DNA from: Desmodus rotundus
Taxonomy: Eukaryota > Chordata > Mammalia > Chiroptera > Phyllostomidae
Reading direction: 5' to 3'
DNA: 64,000 bases
NCBI RefSeq assembly: GCF_022682495.2
Contig: NW_026527258.1
Coordinates: 558,001-622,000 of the forward strand
Below the pieces are notes generated by a model. It did no database searches and was not told the DNA's origin. It worked only from the letters and a program-made list of their open reading frames with translations. The position numbers and the translations under genes are program-made. Below, piece after piece: positions 38,767-53,048 of the stretch; position 1 is the first letter of the stretch; every line of letters begins with the position of its first letter.

Positions 38767-40806
38767 CCCAATCCCCAAACCGAACCCTAACCCTATCCCT
38801 AACCCTAATAATAAAGCTAATCCTAACCATATCCCGTATGCTAGCCCTAACCCTAACTCTATCTTGAAACAGAAGTCGTCTCATATATCGGAGCTGTGGG
38901 TGTTGTTCTAACCAAAATGCTCCTGAAATCATTTTCCATCAGGAGTGAATGAGCTGGGGCATAGCAGTATCTGAACGTTTCAGGACAGTGAGCTGCGAGT
39001 GTGGGGTTTTCACCCCTCTATTTTTTCCTTGAAAAACTCACAGTCCGACGATTTCCTGCAAGTACTGACTAGTATGTCTTGTGGATAAAACTGTTACTCG
39101 AACGTACATATGCACATGAAGCTCACAGTCCATAGAGTCTATGCGGCTGAATTTCCTTCTCAGAGAACAGCAAGGATTTCATGGAAAGCTGCCACACGAC
39201 TAGGGAGTCAGGATGTTTCACACAAGTGCCTTATTGGAAAAATTCATGTCCAGCGGGAAACACTCGGTCAATGGACTCGTTTCTGTAGAGTGCGAAATGT
39301 ATGGGGTGCCCATATAACCGACCGATTTGGCCAATCATTCCAATTTGTTTTCCGTATGATCACCTAGGCGGTAACTTGGCTAGGCAAAGAGTTCAGGGAT
39401 CACGTTGCCCCAGACAAAGGAATGAACGGGAGCACAGGACTACGCCAACTATGAACTACAGTCAGCTTGGCTACCACTGTTTTCGCCAAATTATGCGTTC
39501 TGGGAGGAAAGCGTATCCGGACGTTGGAAGGCCGCTAGGCCATGCTACGTGACTTGGACTCCAAGGCTCTGAAGATCTAAGGCAATATGGATCTCAGAGC
39601 ACCCTGCGGGGCTCCCAGTGGAAGATAATACATTGGTGAAGTTGTGTTTTCTCCTCAACATCACCCGCGAATAAACCTATTTCGTAGGAACCGGGTTTTT
39701 TAGCCAAAGCCGTCTCAGCGTGGAACGTCTTCTGAATGTTCTCTTTTCAGTAGTAGATGGAATGGGAGACTAAGGGTGTAGCCTAGGAAACGCACGGAGA
39801 CTACTACGTCCCTTGGACTCCACCCGTTCGTGAAGCATTAAGGGACGAACAAGCTAAACGTACACCATGGGCCTAGCAGGGCATTCATTCCACTCTGAGA
39901 ATACAGCAGTGAAGACTTTGCGCTCCCCTGCGTCATTCAGCAATTATAGGAACTCGTGCGAAAAGTGTTTTCCACAAAAGCCATCCACACTATTTGACGT
40001 GTTATCAATGTTCTCATTTCAGTAGGGGATGAAAGCAGTGGTGTGCCACATAGTGCGTACACTTGTCAGCATCCCGTCGAAGTACCTTGCTGCAATGTAG
40101 GATCTCTGGCTCGTGTCATAGCCCAAGAGCTACTGAAATCATTTCCCTTCAGCAAAGGAGGGAATGCCAGCATAGCACTTTGTGATCCTTGAAGGGGGAT
40201 GAGCTTCCACAGTAGAGTTTTCTCCTAGGTACTTTTCGCATCCGAAAAGCGTAGTCCCAAGAAGAAGAGAAGGAACGGCCTAGTTCCTCACTTTGACCAT
40301 ACAGTGTTTTCGACGCAGAAACGCATGTGAAGCTAGCAGTCCCCTTACTCTATTCGAGTGAACGTCTCGGACACAGCACATGAGTCAACGGTTTGAAAGC
40401 TGGCAAGGACTCGGGAATGAACATGTTCCTGAGAAGTGGCTTTAAGCATGAACGCAGCACTCGATCAATGTGTTCATATCAGCTGAAGTGGAAATGAGTG
40501 CCTTGTACCCTATCACACAACCTCTTCAGAACTTATGATCAGCTATTTTGCTCTCTTATCATTTCCCTTGCTGTGTTTGAGTCCAACGATCTACAGAATC
40601 ACTTTCTCGTCATCCACGGACTCAAAGACAGTACAGGACTATGACTGCTATGAAGTGCACTATCTTCTATGACACACTTTCCTCGACCGGCGGCCGTCAT
40701 CTGCCTATAGCCCTAGCCCTAAGCCTACATGTAACATTAGCCCAAACCATCATCCTAACCCTAACCCTACTCTTATCCCTAACCCTACCCCTCACCCTAA
40801 CCCGAA
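38767..40806 (+). repeat. Satellite monomer copy 20 (dimer member s)
   Basis: This copy is 2,040 bases (T6). It has G16, C545, G612, C902, G1546, T1767 and C1863, with private A246 (a CpG to CpA change) and C1374. It resembles copy 22 at C545, C902 and G1546, and copy 18 in its tail. Confidence 0.95.
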
Positions 40807-42846
40807 CCCAATCCCCAAACCGAACCCTAACCCTATCCCTAACCCTAATAATAAAGCTAATCCTAACCATATCCCGTATGCTAGCCCTAACCCTAACTCT
40901 ATCTTGAAACAGAAGTCGTCTCATATATCGGAGCTGTGGGTGTTGTTCTAACCAAAATGCTCCTGAAATCATTTTCCATCAGGAGTGAATGAGCTGGGGC
41001 ATAGCAGTATCTGAACGTTTCAGGACAGTGAGCTGCGAGTGTGGGGTTTCGCCCCTCTATTTTTTCCTTGAAAAACTCACAGTCCGACGATTTCCTGCAA
41101 GTACTGACTAGTATGACTTGTGGATAAAACTGTTACTCGAACGTACATATGCACATGAAGCTCACAGTCCATAGAGTCTATGCGGCTGAATTTCCTTCTC
41201 AGAGAACAGGAAGGATTTCATGGAAAGCTGCCACACGACTAGGGAATCAGGATGTTTCACACAAGTGCCTTATTGGAAAAATTCATGTCCAGCGGGAAAC
41301 ACTAGGTCATTGGACTCGTTTCTGTAGAGTGCGAAATGTATGGGGTGCCGATATAACCGACCGATTTGGCCAATCATTCCAATTTGTTTTCCGTATGATC
41401 ACCTAGGCGGTAACTTTGCTAGGCAAAGAGTTCAGGGATCACGTTCCCCCAGACAAAGGAATGAACGGGAGCACAGGACTACGCCAACTATGAACTACAG
41501 TCAGCTTGGCTACCACTGTTTTCGCCAAATTATGCGTTCTGGGAGGAAAGCGTATCCGGACGTTGGAAGGCCGCTAGGCCATGCTACGTGACTTGGACTC
41601 CAAGGCTCTGAAGATCTAAGGCAATATGGATCTCAGAGCACCCTGCGGGGCTCCCAGTGGAAGATAATACATTGGTGAAGTTGTGTTTTCTCCTCAACAT
41701 CACCCGCGAATAAACCTATTTCGTAGGAACCGGGTTTTTTTAGCCAAAGCCGTCTCAGCGTGGAACGTCTTCTGAATGTTCTCTTTTCAGTAGTAGATGG
41801 AATGGGAGACTAAGGGTGTAGCCTAGGAAACGCACGGAGACTACTACGTCCCTTGGACTCCACCCGTTCGTGAAGCATTAGGGGACGAACAAGCTAAACG
41901 TACACCATGGGCCTAGCAGGGCATTCATTCCACTCTGAGAATACAGCAGTGAAGACTTTGCGCTCCCCTGCGTCATTCAGCAATTATAGGAACTCGTGCG
42001 AAAAGTGTTTTCCACAAAAGCCATCCACACTATTTGACGTGTTATCAATGTTCTCATTTCAGTAGGGGATGAAAGCAGTGGTGTGCCACATAGTGCGTAC
42101 ACTTGTCAGCATCCCGTCGAAGTACCTTGCTGCAATGTAGGATCTCTGGCTCGTGTCATAGCCCAAGAGCTACTGAAATGATTTCCCTTCAGCAAAGGAG
42201 GGAATGCCAGCATAGCACTTTGTGATCCTTGAAGGGGGATGAGCTTCCACAGTAGAGTTTTCTCCTAGGTACTTTTCGCATCCGAAAAGCGTAGTCCCAA
42301 GAAGAAGAGAAGGAACGGCCTAGTTCCTCACTTTGACCATACAGTGTTTTCAACGCAGAAACGCATGTGAAGCTAGCAGTCCCCTTACTCTATTCGCGTG
42401 AACGTCTCGGACACAGCACATGAGTCAACGGTTTGAAAGCTGGCAAGGACTCGGGAATGAACATGTTCCTGAGAAGTGGCTTTAAGCATGAACGCAGCAC
42501 TCGATCAATGTGTTCATATCAGCTGAAGTGGAAATGAGTGCCTTGTACCCTATCACACAACCTCTTCAGAACGTATGATCAGCTATTTTGCTCTCTTATC
42601 ATTTCCCTTGCTGTGTTTGAGTCCAACGATCTACACAATCACTTTCTCGTCATCCACGGACTCAAAGAGAGTACAGGACTATGACTGCTATGAAGTGCAC
42701 TATCTTCTATGACACACTTTCCTCGACCGGCGGCCGTCATCTGCCTATAGCCCTAGCCCTAAGCCTACATGTAACATTAGCCCAAACCATCATCCTAACC
42801 CTAACCCTACTCTTATCCCTAACCCTACCCCTCACCCTAACCCGAA
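40807..42846 (+). repeat. Satellite monomer copy 21 (dimer member r, one T deleted)
   Basis: It repeats the copy 19 set (A311, A441, A499, T505, C641, C902, T7, G1075, C1591), with private G405 and C1830. One T is missing from the T4 run near unit position 241 (41047-41049). This offsets the T7 run, so the copy is 2,040 bases. It is the only indel in the array outside the 930-935 T-run. Confidence 0.95.
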
Positions 42847-44887
42847 CCCAATCCCCAAACCGAACCCTAACCCTATCCCTAACCCTAATAATAAAGCTAA
42901 TCCTAACCATATCCCGTATGCTAGCCCTAACCCTAACTCTATCTTGAAACAGAAGTCGTCTCATATATCGGAGCTGTGGGTGTTGTTCTAACCAAAATGC
43001 TCCTGAAATCATTTTCCATCAGGAGTGAATGAGCTGGGGCATAGCAGTATCTGAACGTTTCAGGACAGTGAGCTGCGAGTGTGGGGTTTTCGCCCCTCTA
43101 TTTTTTCCTTGAAAAACTCACAGTCCGACGATTTCCTGCAAGTACTGACTAGTATGTCTTGTGGATAAAACTGTTACTCGAACGTACATATGCACATGAA
43201 GCTCACAGTCCATAGAGTCTATGCGGCTGAATTTCCTTCTCAGAGAACAGCAAGGATTTCATGGAAAGCTGCCACACGACTAGGGAGTCAGGATGTTTCA
43301 CACAAGTGCCTTATTGGAAAAATTCATGTCCAGCGGGAAACACTCGGTCAATGGACTCGTTTCTGTAGAGTGCGAAATGTATGGGGTGCCCATATAACCG
43401 ACCGATTTGGCCAATCATTCCAATTTGTTTTCCGTATGATCACCTAGGCGGTAACTTTGCTAGGCAAAGAGTTCAGGGATCACGTTGCCCCAGACAAAGG
43501 AATGAACGGGAGCACAGGACTACGCCAACTATGAACTACAGTCAGCTTGGCTACCACTGTTTTCGCCAAATTATGCGTTCTGGGAGGAAAGCGTATCCGG
43601 ATGTTGGAAGGCCGCTAGGCCATGCTACGTGACTTGGACTCCAAGGCTCTGAAGATCTAAGGCAATATGGATCTCAGAGCACCCTGCGGGGCTCCCAGTG
43701 GAAGATAATACATTGGTGAAGTTGTGTTTTCTCCTCAACATCACCCGCGAATAAACCTATTTCGTAGGAACCGGGTTTTTTTAGCCAAAGCCGTCTCAGC
43801 GTGGAACGTCTTCTGAATGTTCTCTTTTCAGTAGTAGATGGAATGGGAGACTAAGGGTGTAGCCTAGGAAACGCACGGAGACTACTACGTCCCTTGGACT
43901 CCACCCGTTCGTGAAGCATTAAGGGACGAACAAGCTAAACGTACACCATGGGCCTAGCAGGGCATTCATTCCACTCTGAGAATACAGCAGTGAAGACTTT
44001 GCGCTCCCCTGCGTCATTCAGCAATTATAGGAACTCGTGCGAAAAGTGTTTTCCACAAAAGCCATCCACACTATTTGACGTGTTATCAATGTTCTCATTT
44101 CAGTAGGGGATGAAAGCAGTGGTGTGCCACATAGTGCGTACACTTGTCAGCATCCCGTCGAAGTACCTTGCTGCAATGTAGGATCTCTGGCTCGTGTCAT
44201 AGCCCAAGAGCTACTGAAATGATTTCCCTTCAGCAAAGGAGGGAATGCCAGCATAGCACTTTGTGATCCTTGAAGGGGGATGAGCTTCCACAGTAGAGTT
44301 TTCTCCTAGGTACTTTTCGCATCCGAAAAGCGTAGTCCCAAGAAGAAGAGAAGGAACGGCCTAGTTCCTCACTTTGACCATACAGTGTTTTCGACGCAGA
44401 AACGCATGTGAAGCTAGCAGTCCCCTTACTCTATTCGAGTGAATGTCTCGGACACAGCACATGAGTCAACGGTTTGAAAGCTGGCAAGGACTCGGGAATG
44501 AACATGTTCCTGAGAAGTGGCTTTAAGCATGAACGCAGCACTCGATCAATGTGTTCATATCAGCTGAAGTGGAAATGAGTGCCTTGTACCCTATCACACA
44601 ACCTCTTCAGAACGTATGATCAGCTATTTTGCTCTCTTATCATTTCCCTTGCTGTGTTTGAGTCCAACGATCTACAGAATCACTTTCTCGTCATCCACGG
44701 ACTCAAAGAGAGTACAGGACTATGACTGCTACGAAGTGCACTATCTTCTATGACACACTTTCCTCGACCGGCGGCCGTCATCTACCTATAGCCCTAGCCC
44801 TAAGCCTACATGTAACATTAGCCCAAACCGTCATCCTAACCCTAACCCTACTCTTATCCCTAACCCTACCCCTCACCCTAACCCGAA
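42847..44887 (+). repeat. Satellite monomer copy 22 (dimer member s)
   Basis: This copy is 2,041 bases (T7). It has G16, C545, T756, C902, G1546, T1597, C1885 and A1937, with private G1983. The first part resembles copy 20; the second part is nearly the same as copy 23. Confidence 0.95.
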
Positions 44888-46927
44888 CCCAATCCCCAAA
44901 CCGAACCCTAACCCTATCCCTAACCCTAATAATAAAGCTAATCCTAACCATATCCCGTATGCTAGCCCTAACCCTAACTCTATCTTGAAACAGAAGTCGT
45001 CTCATATATCGGAGCTGTGGGTGTTGTTCTAACCAAAATGCTCCTGAAATCATTTTCCATCAGGAGTGAATGAGCTGGGGCATAGCAGTATCTGAACGTT
45101 TCAGGACAGTGAGCTGCGAGTGTGGGGTTTTCGCCCCTCTATTTTTTCCTTGAAAAACTCACAGTCCGACGATTTCCTGCAAGTACTGACTAGTATGTCT
45201 TGTGGATAAAACTGTTACTCGAACGTACATATGCACATGAAGCTCACAGTCCATAGAGTCTATGCGGCTGAATTTCCTTCTCAGAGAACAGCAAGGATTT
45301 CATGGAAAGCTGCCACACGACTAGGGAGTCAGGATGTTTCACACAAGTGCCTTATTGGAAAAATTCATGTCCAGCGGGAAACACTCGGTCAATGGACTCG
45401 TTTCTGTAGAGTGCGAAATGTATGGGGTGCCCATATAACCGACCGATTTGGCCAATCATTCCAATTTGTTTTCCGTATGATCACCTAGGCGGTAACTTTG
45501 CTAGGCAAAGAGTTCAGGGATCACGTTGCCCCAGACAAAGGAATGAACGGGAGCACAGGACTACGCCAACTATGAACTACAGTCAGCTTGGCTACCACTG
45601 TTTTCGCCAAATTATGCGTTCTGGGAGGAAAGCGTATCCGGACGTTGGAAGGCCGCTAGGCCATGCTACGTGACTTGGACTCCAAGGCTCTGAAGATCTA
45701 AGGCAATATGGATCTCAGAGCACCCTGCGGGGCTCCCAGTGGAAGATAATACATTGGTGAAGTTGTGTTTTCTCCTCAACATCACCCGGGAATAAACCTA
45801 TTTCGTAGGAACCGGGTTTTTTAGCCAAAGCCGTCTCAGCGTGGAACGTCTTCTGAATGTTCTCTTTTCAGTAGTAGATGGAATGGGAGACTAAGGGTGT
45901 AGCCTAGGAAACGCACGGAGACTACTACGTCCCTTGGACTCCACCCGTTCGTGAAGCATTAAGGGACGAACAAGCTAAACGTACACCATGGGCCTAGCAG
46001 GGCATTCATTCCACTCTGAGAATACAGCAGTGAAGACTTTGCGCTCCCCTGCGTCATTCAGCAATTATAGGAACTCGTGCGAAAAGTGTTTTCCACAAAA
46101 GCCATCCACACTATTTGACGTGTTATCAATGTTCTCATTTCAGTAGGGGATGAAAGCAGTGGTGTGCCACATAGTGCGTACACTTGTCAGCATCCCGTCG
46201 AAGTACCTTGCTGCAATGTAGGATCTCTGGCTCGTGTCATAGCCCAAGAGCTACTGAAATGATTTCCCTTCAGCAAAGGAGGGAATGCCAGCATAGCACT
46301 TTGTGATCCTTGAAGGGGGATGAGCTTCCACAGTAGAGTTTTCTCCTAGGTACTTTTCGCATCCGAAAAGCGTAGTCCCAAGAAGAAGAGAAGGAACGGC
46401 CTAGTTCCTCACTTTGACCATACAGTGTTTTCGACGCAGAAACGCATGTGAAGCTAGCAGTCCCCTTACTCTATTCGAGTGAATGTCTCGGACACAGCCC
46501 ATGAGTCAACGGTTTGAAAGCTGGCAAGGACTCGGGAATGAACATGTTCCTGAGAAGTGGCTTTAAGCATGAACGCAGCACTCGATCAATGTGTTCATAT
46601 CAGCTGAAGTGGAAATGAGTGCCTTGTACCCTATCACACAACCTCTTCAGAACTTATGATCAGCTATTTTGCTCTCTTATCATTTCCCTTGCTGTGTTTG
46701 AGTCCAACGATCTACAGAATCACTTTCTCGTCATCCACGGACTCAAAGAGAGTACAGGACTATGACTGCTACGAAGTGCACTATCTTCTATGACACACTT
46801 TCCTCGACCGGCGGCTGTCATCTACCTATAGCCCTAGCCCTAAGCCTACATGTAACATTAGCCCAAACCATCATCCTAACCCTAACCCTACTCTTATCCC
46901 TAACCCTACCCCTCACCCTAACCCGAA
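44888..46927 (+). repeat. Satellite monomer copy 23
   Basis: This copy is 2,040 bases (T6). It has G16, C545, G902, G1546, T1597, C1612, T1767, C1885 and A1937, with private T1929 (a CpG to TpG change). Its tail shares most variants with copy 22. Confidence 0.95.
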
Positions 46928-48967
46928 CCCAATCCCCAAACCGAACCCTAACCCTATCCCTAACCCTAATAATAAAGCTAATCCTAACCATATCCCGTAT
47001 GCTAGCCCTAACCCTAACTCTATCTTGAAACAGAAGTCGTCTCATATATCGGAGCTGTGGGTGTTGTTCTAACCAAAATGCTCCTGAAATCATTTTCCAT
47101 CAGGAGTGAATGAGCTGGGGCATAGCAGTATCTGAACGTTTCAGGACAGTGAGCTGCGAGTGTGGGGTTTTCGCCCCTCTATTTTTTCCTTGGAAAACTC
47201 ACAGTCCGACGATTTCCTGCAAGTACTGACTAGTATGTCTTGTGGATAAAACTGTTACTCGAACGTACATATGCACATGAAGCTCACAGTCCATAGAGTC
47301 TATGCGGCTGAATTTCCTTCTCAGAGAACAGCAAGGATTTCATGGAAAGCTGCCACACGACTAGGGAATCAGGATGTTTCACACAAGTGCCTTATTGGAA
47401 AAATTCATGTCCAGCGGGAAACACTCGGTCAATGGACTCGTTTCTGTAGAGTGCGAAATGTATGGGGTGCCGATATAACCGACCGATTTGGCCAATCATT
47501 CCCATTTGTTTTCCGTATGATCACCTAGGCGGTAACTTTGCTAGGCAAAGAGTTCAGGGATCACGTTCCCCCAGACAAAGGAATGAACGGGAGCACAGGA
47601 CTACGCCAACTATGAACTACAGTCAGCTTGGCTACCACTGTTTTCGCCAAATTATGCGTTCTGGGAGGAAAGCGTATCCGGACGTCGGAAGGCCGCTAGG
47701 CCATGGTACGTGACTTGGACTCCAAGGCTCTGAAGATCTAAGGCAATATGGATCTCAGAGCACCCTGCGGGGCTCCCAGTGGAAGATAATACATTGGTGA
47801 AGTTGTGTTTTCTCCTCAACATCACCCGGGAATAAACCTATTTCGTAGGAACCGGGTTTTTTAGCCAAAGCCGTCTCAGCGTGGAACGTCTTCTGAATGT
47901 TCTCTTTTCAGTAGTAGATGGAATGGGAGACTAAGGGTGTAGCCTAGGAAACGCACGGAGACTACTACGTCCCTTGGACTCCACCCGTTCGTGAAGCATT
48001 AAGGGACGAACAAGCTAAACGTACACAATGGGCCTAGCAGGGCATTCATTCCACTCTGAGAATACAGCAGTGAAGACTTTGCGCTCCCCTGCGTCATTCA
48101 GCAATTATAGGAACTCGTGCGAAAAGTGTTTTCCACAAAAGCCATCCACACTATTTGACGTGTTATCAATGTTCTCATTTCAGTAGGGGATGAAAGCAGT
48201 GGTGTGCCACATAGTGCGTACACTTGTCAGCATCCCGTCGAAGTACCTTGCTGCAATGTAGGATCTCTGGCTCGTGTCATAGCCCAAGAGCTACTGAAAT
48301 GATTTCCCTTCAGCAAAGGAGGGAATGCCAGCATAGCACTTTGTGATCCTTGAAGGGGGATGAGCTTCCACAGTAGAGTTTTCTCCTAGGTACTTTTCGC
48401 ATCCGAAAAGCGTAGTCCCAAGAAGAAGAGAAGGAACGGCCTAGTTCCTCACTTTGACCATACAGTGTTTTCGACGCAGAAACGCATGTGAAGCTAGCAG
48501 TCCCCTTACTCTATTCGAGTGAACGTCTCGGACACAGCACATGAGTCAACGGTTTGAAAGCTGGCAAGGACTCGGGAATGAACATGTTCCTGAGAAGTGG
48601 CTTTAAGCATGAACGCAGCACTCGATCAATGTGTTCATATCAGCTGAAGTGGAAATGAGTGCCTTGTACCCTATCACACAACCTCTTCAGAACGTATGAT
48701 CAGCTATTTTGCTCTCTTATCATTTCCCTTGCTGTGTTTGAGTCCAACGATCTACAGAATCACTTTCTCGTCATCCACGGACTCAAAGAGAGTACAGGAC
48801 TATGACTGCTATGAAGTGCACTATCTTCTATGACACACTTTCCTCGACCGGCGGCCGTCATCTGCCTATAGCCCTAGCCCTAAGCCTACATGTAACATTA
48901 GCCCAAACCATCATCCTAACCCTAACCCTACTCTTATCCCTAACCCTACCCCTCACCCTAACCCGAA
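46928..48967 (+). repeat. Satellite monomer copy 24
   Basis: This copy is 2,040 bases (T6). It has G16, A441, C641, A1100 and G1546, with private G266, C576, C759 and G779. It is one of the more individual copies and has no close twin in the window. Confidence 0.95.
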
Positions 48968-51008
48968 CCCAATCCCCAAACCTAACCCTAACCCTATCCC
49001 TAACCCTAATAATAAAGCTAATCCTAACCATATGCCGTATGCTAGCCCTAACCCTAACTCTATCTTGAAACAGAAGTCGTCTCATATATCGGAGCTGTGG
49101 GTGTTGTTCTAACCAAAATGCTCCTGAAATCATTTTCCATCAGGAGTGAATGAGCTGGGGCATAGCAGTATCTGAACGTTTCAGGACAGTGAGCTGCGAG
49201 TGTGGGGTTTTCGCCCCTCTATTTTTTCCTTGAAAAACTCACAGTCCGACGATTTCCTGCAAGTACTGACTAGTATGTCTTGTGGATAAAACTGTTACTC
49301 GAACGTACATATGCACATGAAGCTCACAGTCCATAGAGTCTATGCGGCTGAATTTCCTTCTCAGAGAACAGCAAGGATTTCATGGAAAGCTGCCACACGA
49401 CTAGGGAATCAGGATGTTTCACACAAGTGCCTTATTGGAAAAATTCATGTCCAGCGGGAAACACTAGGTCAATGGACTCGTTTCTGTAGAGTGCGAAATG
49501 TATGGGGTGCCGATATAACCGACCGATTTGGCCAATCATTCCAATTTGTTTTCCGTATGATCACCTAGGCGGTAACTTGGCTAGGCAAAGAGTTCAGGGA
49601 TCACGTTCGCCCAGACAAAGGAATGAACGGGAGCACAGGATTACGCCAACTATGAACTACAGTCAGCTTGGCTACCACTGTTTTCGCCAAATTATGCGTT
49701 CTGGGAGGAAAGCGTATCCGGACGTTGGAAGGCCGCTAGGCCATGCTACGTGACTTGGACTCCAAGGCTCTGAAGATCTAAGGCAATATGGATCTCAGAG
49801 CACCCTGCGGGGCTCCCAGTGGAAGATAATACATTGGTGAAGTTGTGTTTTCTCCTCAACATCACCCGCGAATAAACCTATTTCGTAGGAACCGGGTTTT
49901 TTTAGCCAAAGCCGTCTCAGCGTGGAACGTCTTCTGAATGTTCTCTTTTCAGTAGTAGATGGAATGGGAGACTAAGGGTGTAGCCTAGGAAACGCACGGA
50001 GACTACTACGTCCCTTGGACTCCACCCGTTCGTGAAGCATTAGGGGACGAACAAGCTAAACGTACACCATGGGCCTAGCAGGGCATTCATTCCACTCTGA
50101 GAATACAGCAGTGAAGACTTTGCGCTCCCCTGCGTCATTCAGCAATTATAGGAACTCGTGCGAAAAGTGTTTTCCACAAAAGCCATCCACACTATTTGAC
50201 GTGTTATCAATGTTCTCATTTCAGTAGGGGATGAAAGCAGTGGTGTGCCACATAGTGCGTACACTTGTCAGCATCCCGTCGAAGTACCTTGCTGCAATGT
50301 AGGATCTCTGGCTCGTGTCATAGCCCAAGAGCTACTGAAATGATTTCCCTTCAGCAAAGGAGGGAATGCCAGCATAGCACTTTGTGATCCTTGAAGGGGG
50401 ATGAGCTTCCACAGTAGAGTTTTCTCCTAGGTACTTTTCGCATCCGAAAAGCGTAGTCCCAAGAAGAAGAGAAGGAACGGCCTAGTTCCTCACTTTGACC
50501 ATACAGTGTTTTCAACGCAGAAACGCATGTGAAGCTAGCAGTCCCCTTACTCTATTCCAGTGAACGTCTCGGACACAGCACATGAGTCAACGGTTTGAAA
50601 GCTGGCAAGGACTCGGGAATGAACATGTTCCTGAGAAGTGGCTTTAAGCATGAACGCAGCACTCGATCAATGTGTTCATATCAGCTGAAGTGGAAATGAG
50701 TGCCTTGTACCCTATCACACAACCTCTTCAGAACGTATGATCAGCTATTTTGCTCTCTTATCATTTCCCTTGCTGTGTTTGAGTCCAACGATCTACAGAA
50801 TCACTTTCTCGTCATCCACGGACTCAAAGAGTGTACAGGACTATGACTGCTATGAAGTGCACTATCTTCTATGACACACTTTCCTCGACCGGCGGCCGTC
50901 ATCTGCCTATAGCCCTAGCCCTAAGCCTACATGTAACATTAGCCCAAACCATCATCCTAACCCTAACCCTACTCTTATCCCTAACCCTACCCCTCACCCT
51001 AACCCGAA
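48968..51008 (+). repeat. Satellite monomer copy 25
   Basis: This copy is 2,041 bases (T7). It has T16, A441, A499, G612, C641, C902, G1075 and T1864, with private G67, G642, T674 and C1590. The variants are shared in parts with copies 19/21, 1/20 and 2, so it is a patchwork of types found far apart. Confidence 0.95.
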
Positions 51009-53048
51009 CCCAATCCCCAAACCTAACCCTAACCCTATCCCTAACCCTAATAATAAAGCTAATCCTAACCATATCCCGTATGCTAGCCCTAACCCTAACT
51101 CTATCTTGAAACAGAAGTCGTCTCATATATCGGAGCTGTGGGTGTTGTTCTAACCAAAATGCTCCTGAAATCATTTTCCATCAGGAGTGAATGAGCTGGG
51201 GCATAGCAGTATCTGAACGTTTCAGGACAGTGAGCTGCGAGTGTGGGGTTTTCGCCCCTATATTTTTTCCTTGAAAAACTCACAGTCCGACGATTTCCTG
51301 CAAGTACTGACTAGTATGTCTTGTGGATAAAACTGTTACTCGAACGTACATATGCACATGAAGCTCACAGTCCATAGAGTCTATGCGGCTGAATTTCCTT
51401 CTCAGAGAACAGCAAGGATTTCACGGAAAGCTGCCACACGACTAGGGAATCAGGATGTTTCACACAAGTGCCTTATTGGAAAAATTCATGTCCAGCGGGA
51501 AACACTCGGTCAATGGACTCGTTTCTGTAGAGTGCGAAATGTATGGGGTGCCGATATAACCGACCGATTTGGCCAATCATTCCAATTTGTTTTCCGTATG
51601 ATCACCTAGGCGGTAACTTTGCTAGGCAAAGAGTTCAGGGATCACGTTCCCCCAGACAAAGGAATGAACGGGAGCACAGGACTACGCCAACTATGAACTA
51701 CAGTCAGCTTGGCTACCACTGTTTTCGCCAAATTATGCGTTCTGGGAGGAAAGCGTATCCGGACGTTGGAAGGCCGCTAGGCCATGCTACGTGACTTGGA
51801 CTCCAAGGCTCTGAAGATCTAAGGCAATATGGATCTCAGAGCACCCTGCGGGGCTCCCAGTGGAAGATAATACATTGGTGAAGTTGTGTTTTCTCCTCAA
51901 CATCACCCGGGAATAAACCTAATTCGTAGGAACCGGGTTTTTTAGCCAAAGCCGTCTCAGCGTGGAACGTCTTCTGAATGTTCTCTTTTCAGTAGTAGAT
52001 GGAATGGGAGACTAAGGGTGTAGCCTAGGAAACGCACGGAGACTACTACGTCCCTTAGACTCCACCCGTTCGTGAAGCATTAAGGGACGAACAAGCTAAA
52101 CGTACACCATGGGCCTAGCAGGGCATTCATTCCACTCTGAGAATACAGCAGTGAAGACTTTGCGCTCCCCTGCGTCATTCAGCAATTATAGGAACTCGTG
52201 CGAAAAGTGTTTTCCACAAAAGCCATCCACACTATTTGACGTGTTATCAATGTTCTCATTTCAGTAGGGGTTGAAAGCAGTGGTGTGCCACATAGTGCGT
52301 ACACTTGTCAGCATCCCGTCGAAGTACCTTGCTGCAATGTAGGATCTCTGGCTCGTGTCATAGCCCAAGAGCTACGGAAATGATTTCCCTTCAGCAAAGG
52401 AGGGAATGCCAGCATAGCACTTTGTGATCCTTGAAGGGGGATGAGCTTCCACAGTAGAGTTTTCTCCTAGGTACTTTTCGCATCCGAAAAGCGTAGTCCC
52501 AAGAAGAAGAGAAGGAACGGCCTAGTTCCTCACTTTGACCATACAGTGTTTTCAACGCAGAAACGCATGTGAAGCTAGTAGTCCCCTTACTCTATTCGAG
52601 TGAACGTCTCGGACACAGCACATGAGTCAACGGTTTGAAAGCTGGCAAGGACTCGGGAATGAACATGTTCCTGAGAAGTGGCTTTAAGCATGAATGCAGC
52701 ACTCGATCAATGTGTTCATATCAGCTGAAGTGGAAATGAGTGCCTTGTACCCTATCACACAACCTCTTCAGAACGTATGATCAGCTATTTTGCTCTCTTA
52801 TCATTTCCCTTGCTGTGTTTGAGTCCAACGATCTACAGAATCACTTTCTCGTCATCCACGGACTCAAAGAGAGTACAGGACTATGACTGCTATGAAGTGC
52901 ACTATCTTCTATGACACACTTTCCTCGACCGGCGGCCGTCATCTGCCTATAGCCCTAGCCCTAAGCCTACATGTAACATTAGCCCAAACCATCATCCTAA
53001 CCCTAACCCTACTCTTATCCCTAACCCTACCCCTCACCCTAACCTGAA
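51009..53048 (+). repeat. Satellite monomer copy 26 (tandem twin of copy 27)
   Basis: This copy has T6 and A252, C416, A441, C641, A914, T1263, G1368, T1687 and T2037, with private A1049 and T1571. A914, T1263, G1368 and T2037 occur only here and in copy 27. Confidence 0.95.

Noticed and set aside
51101..51283. A 60-codon - strand open frame found in copy 26 only
   Set aside because: It arises from the single substitution A252 and has no counterpart in most other copies; copy 28 has the same substitution by shared descent. It is a chance opening in non-coding repeat.
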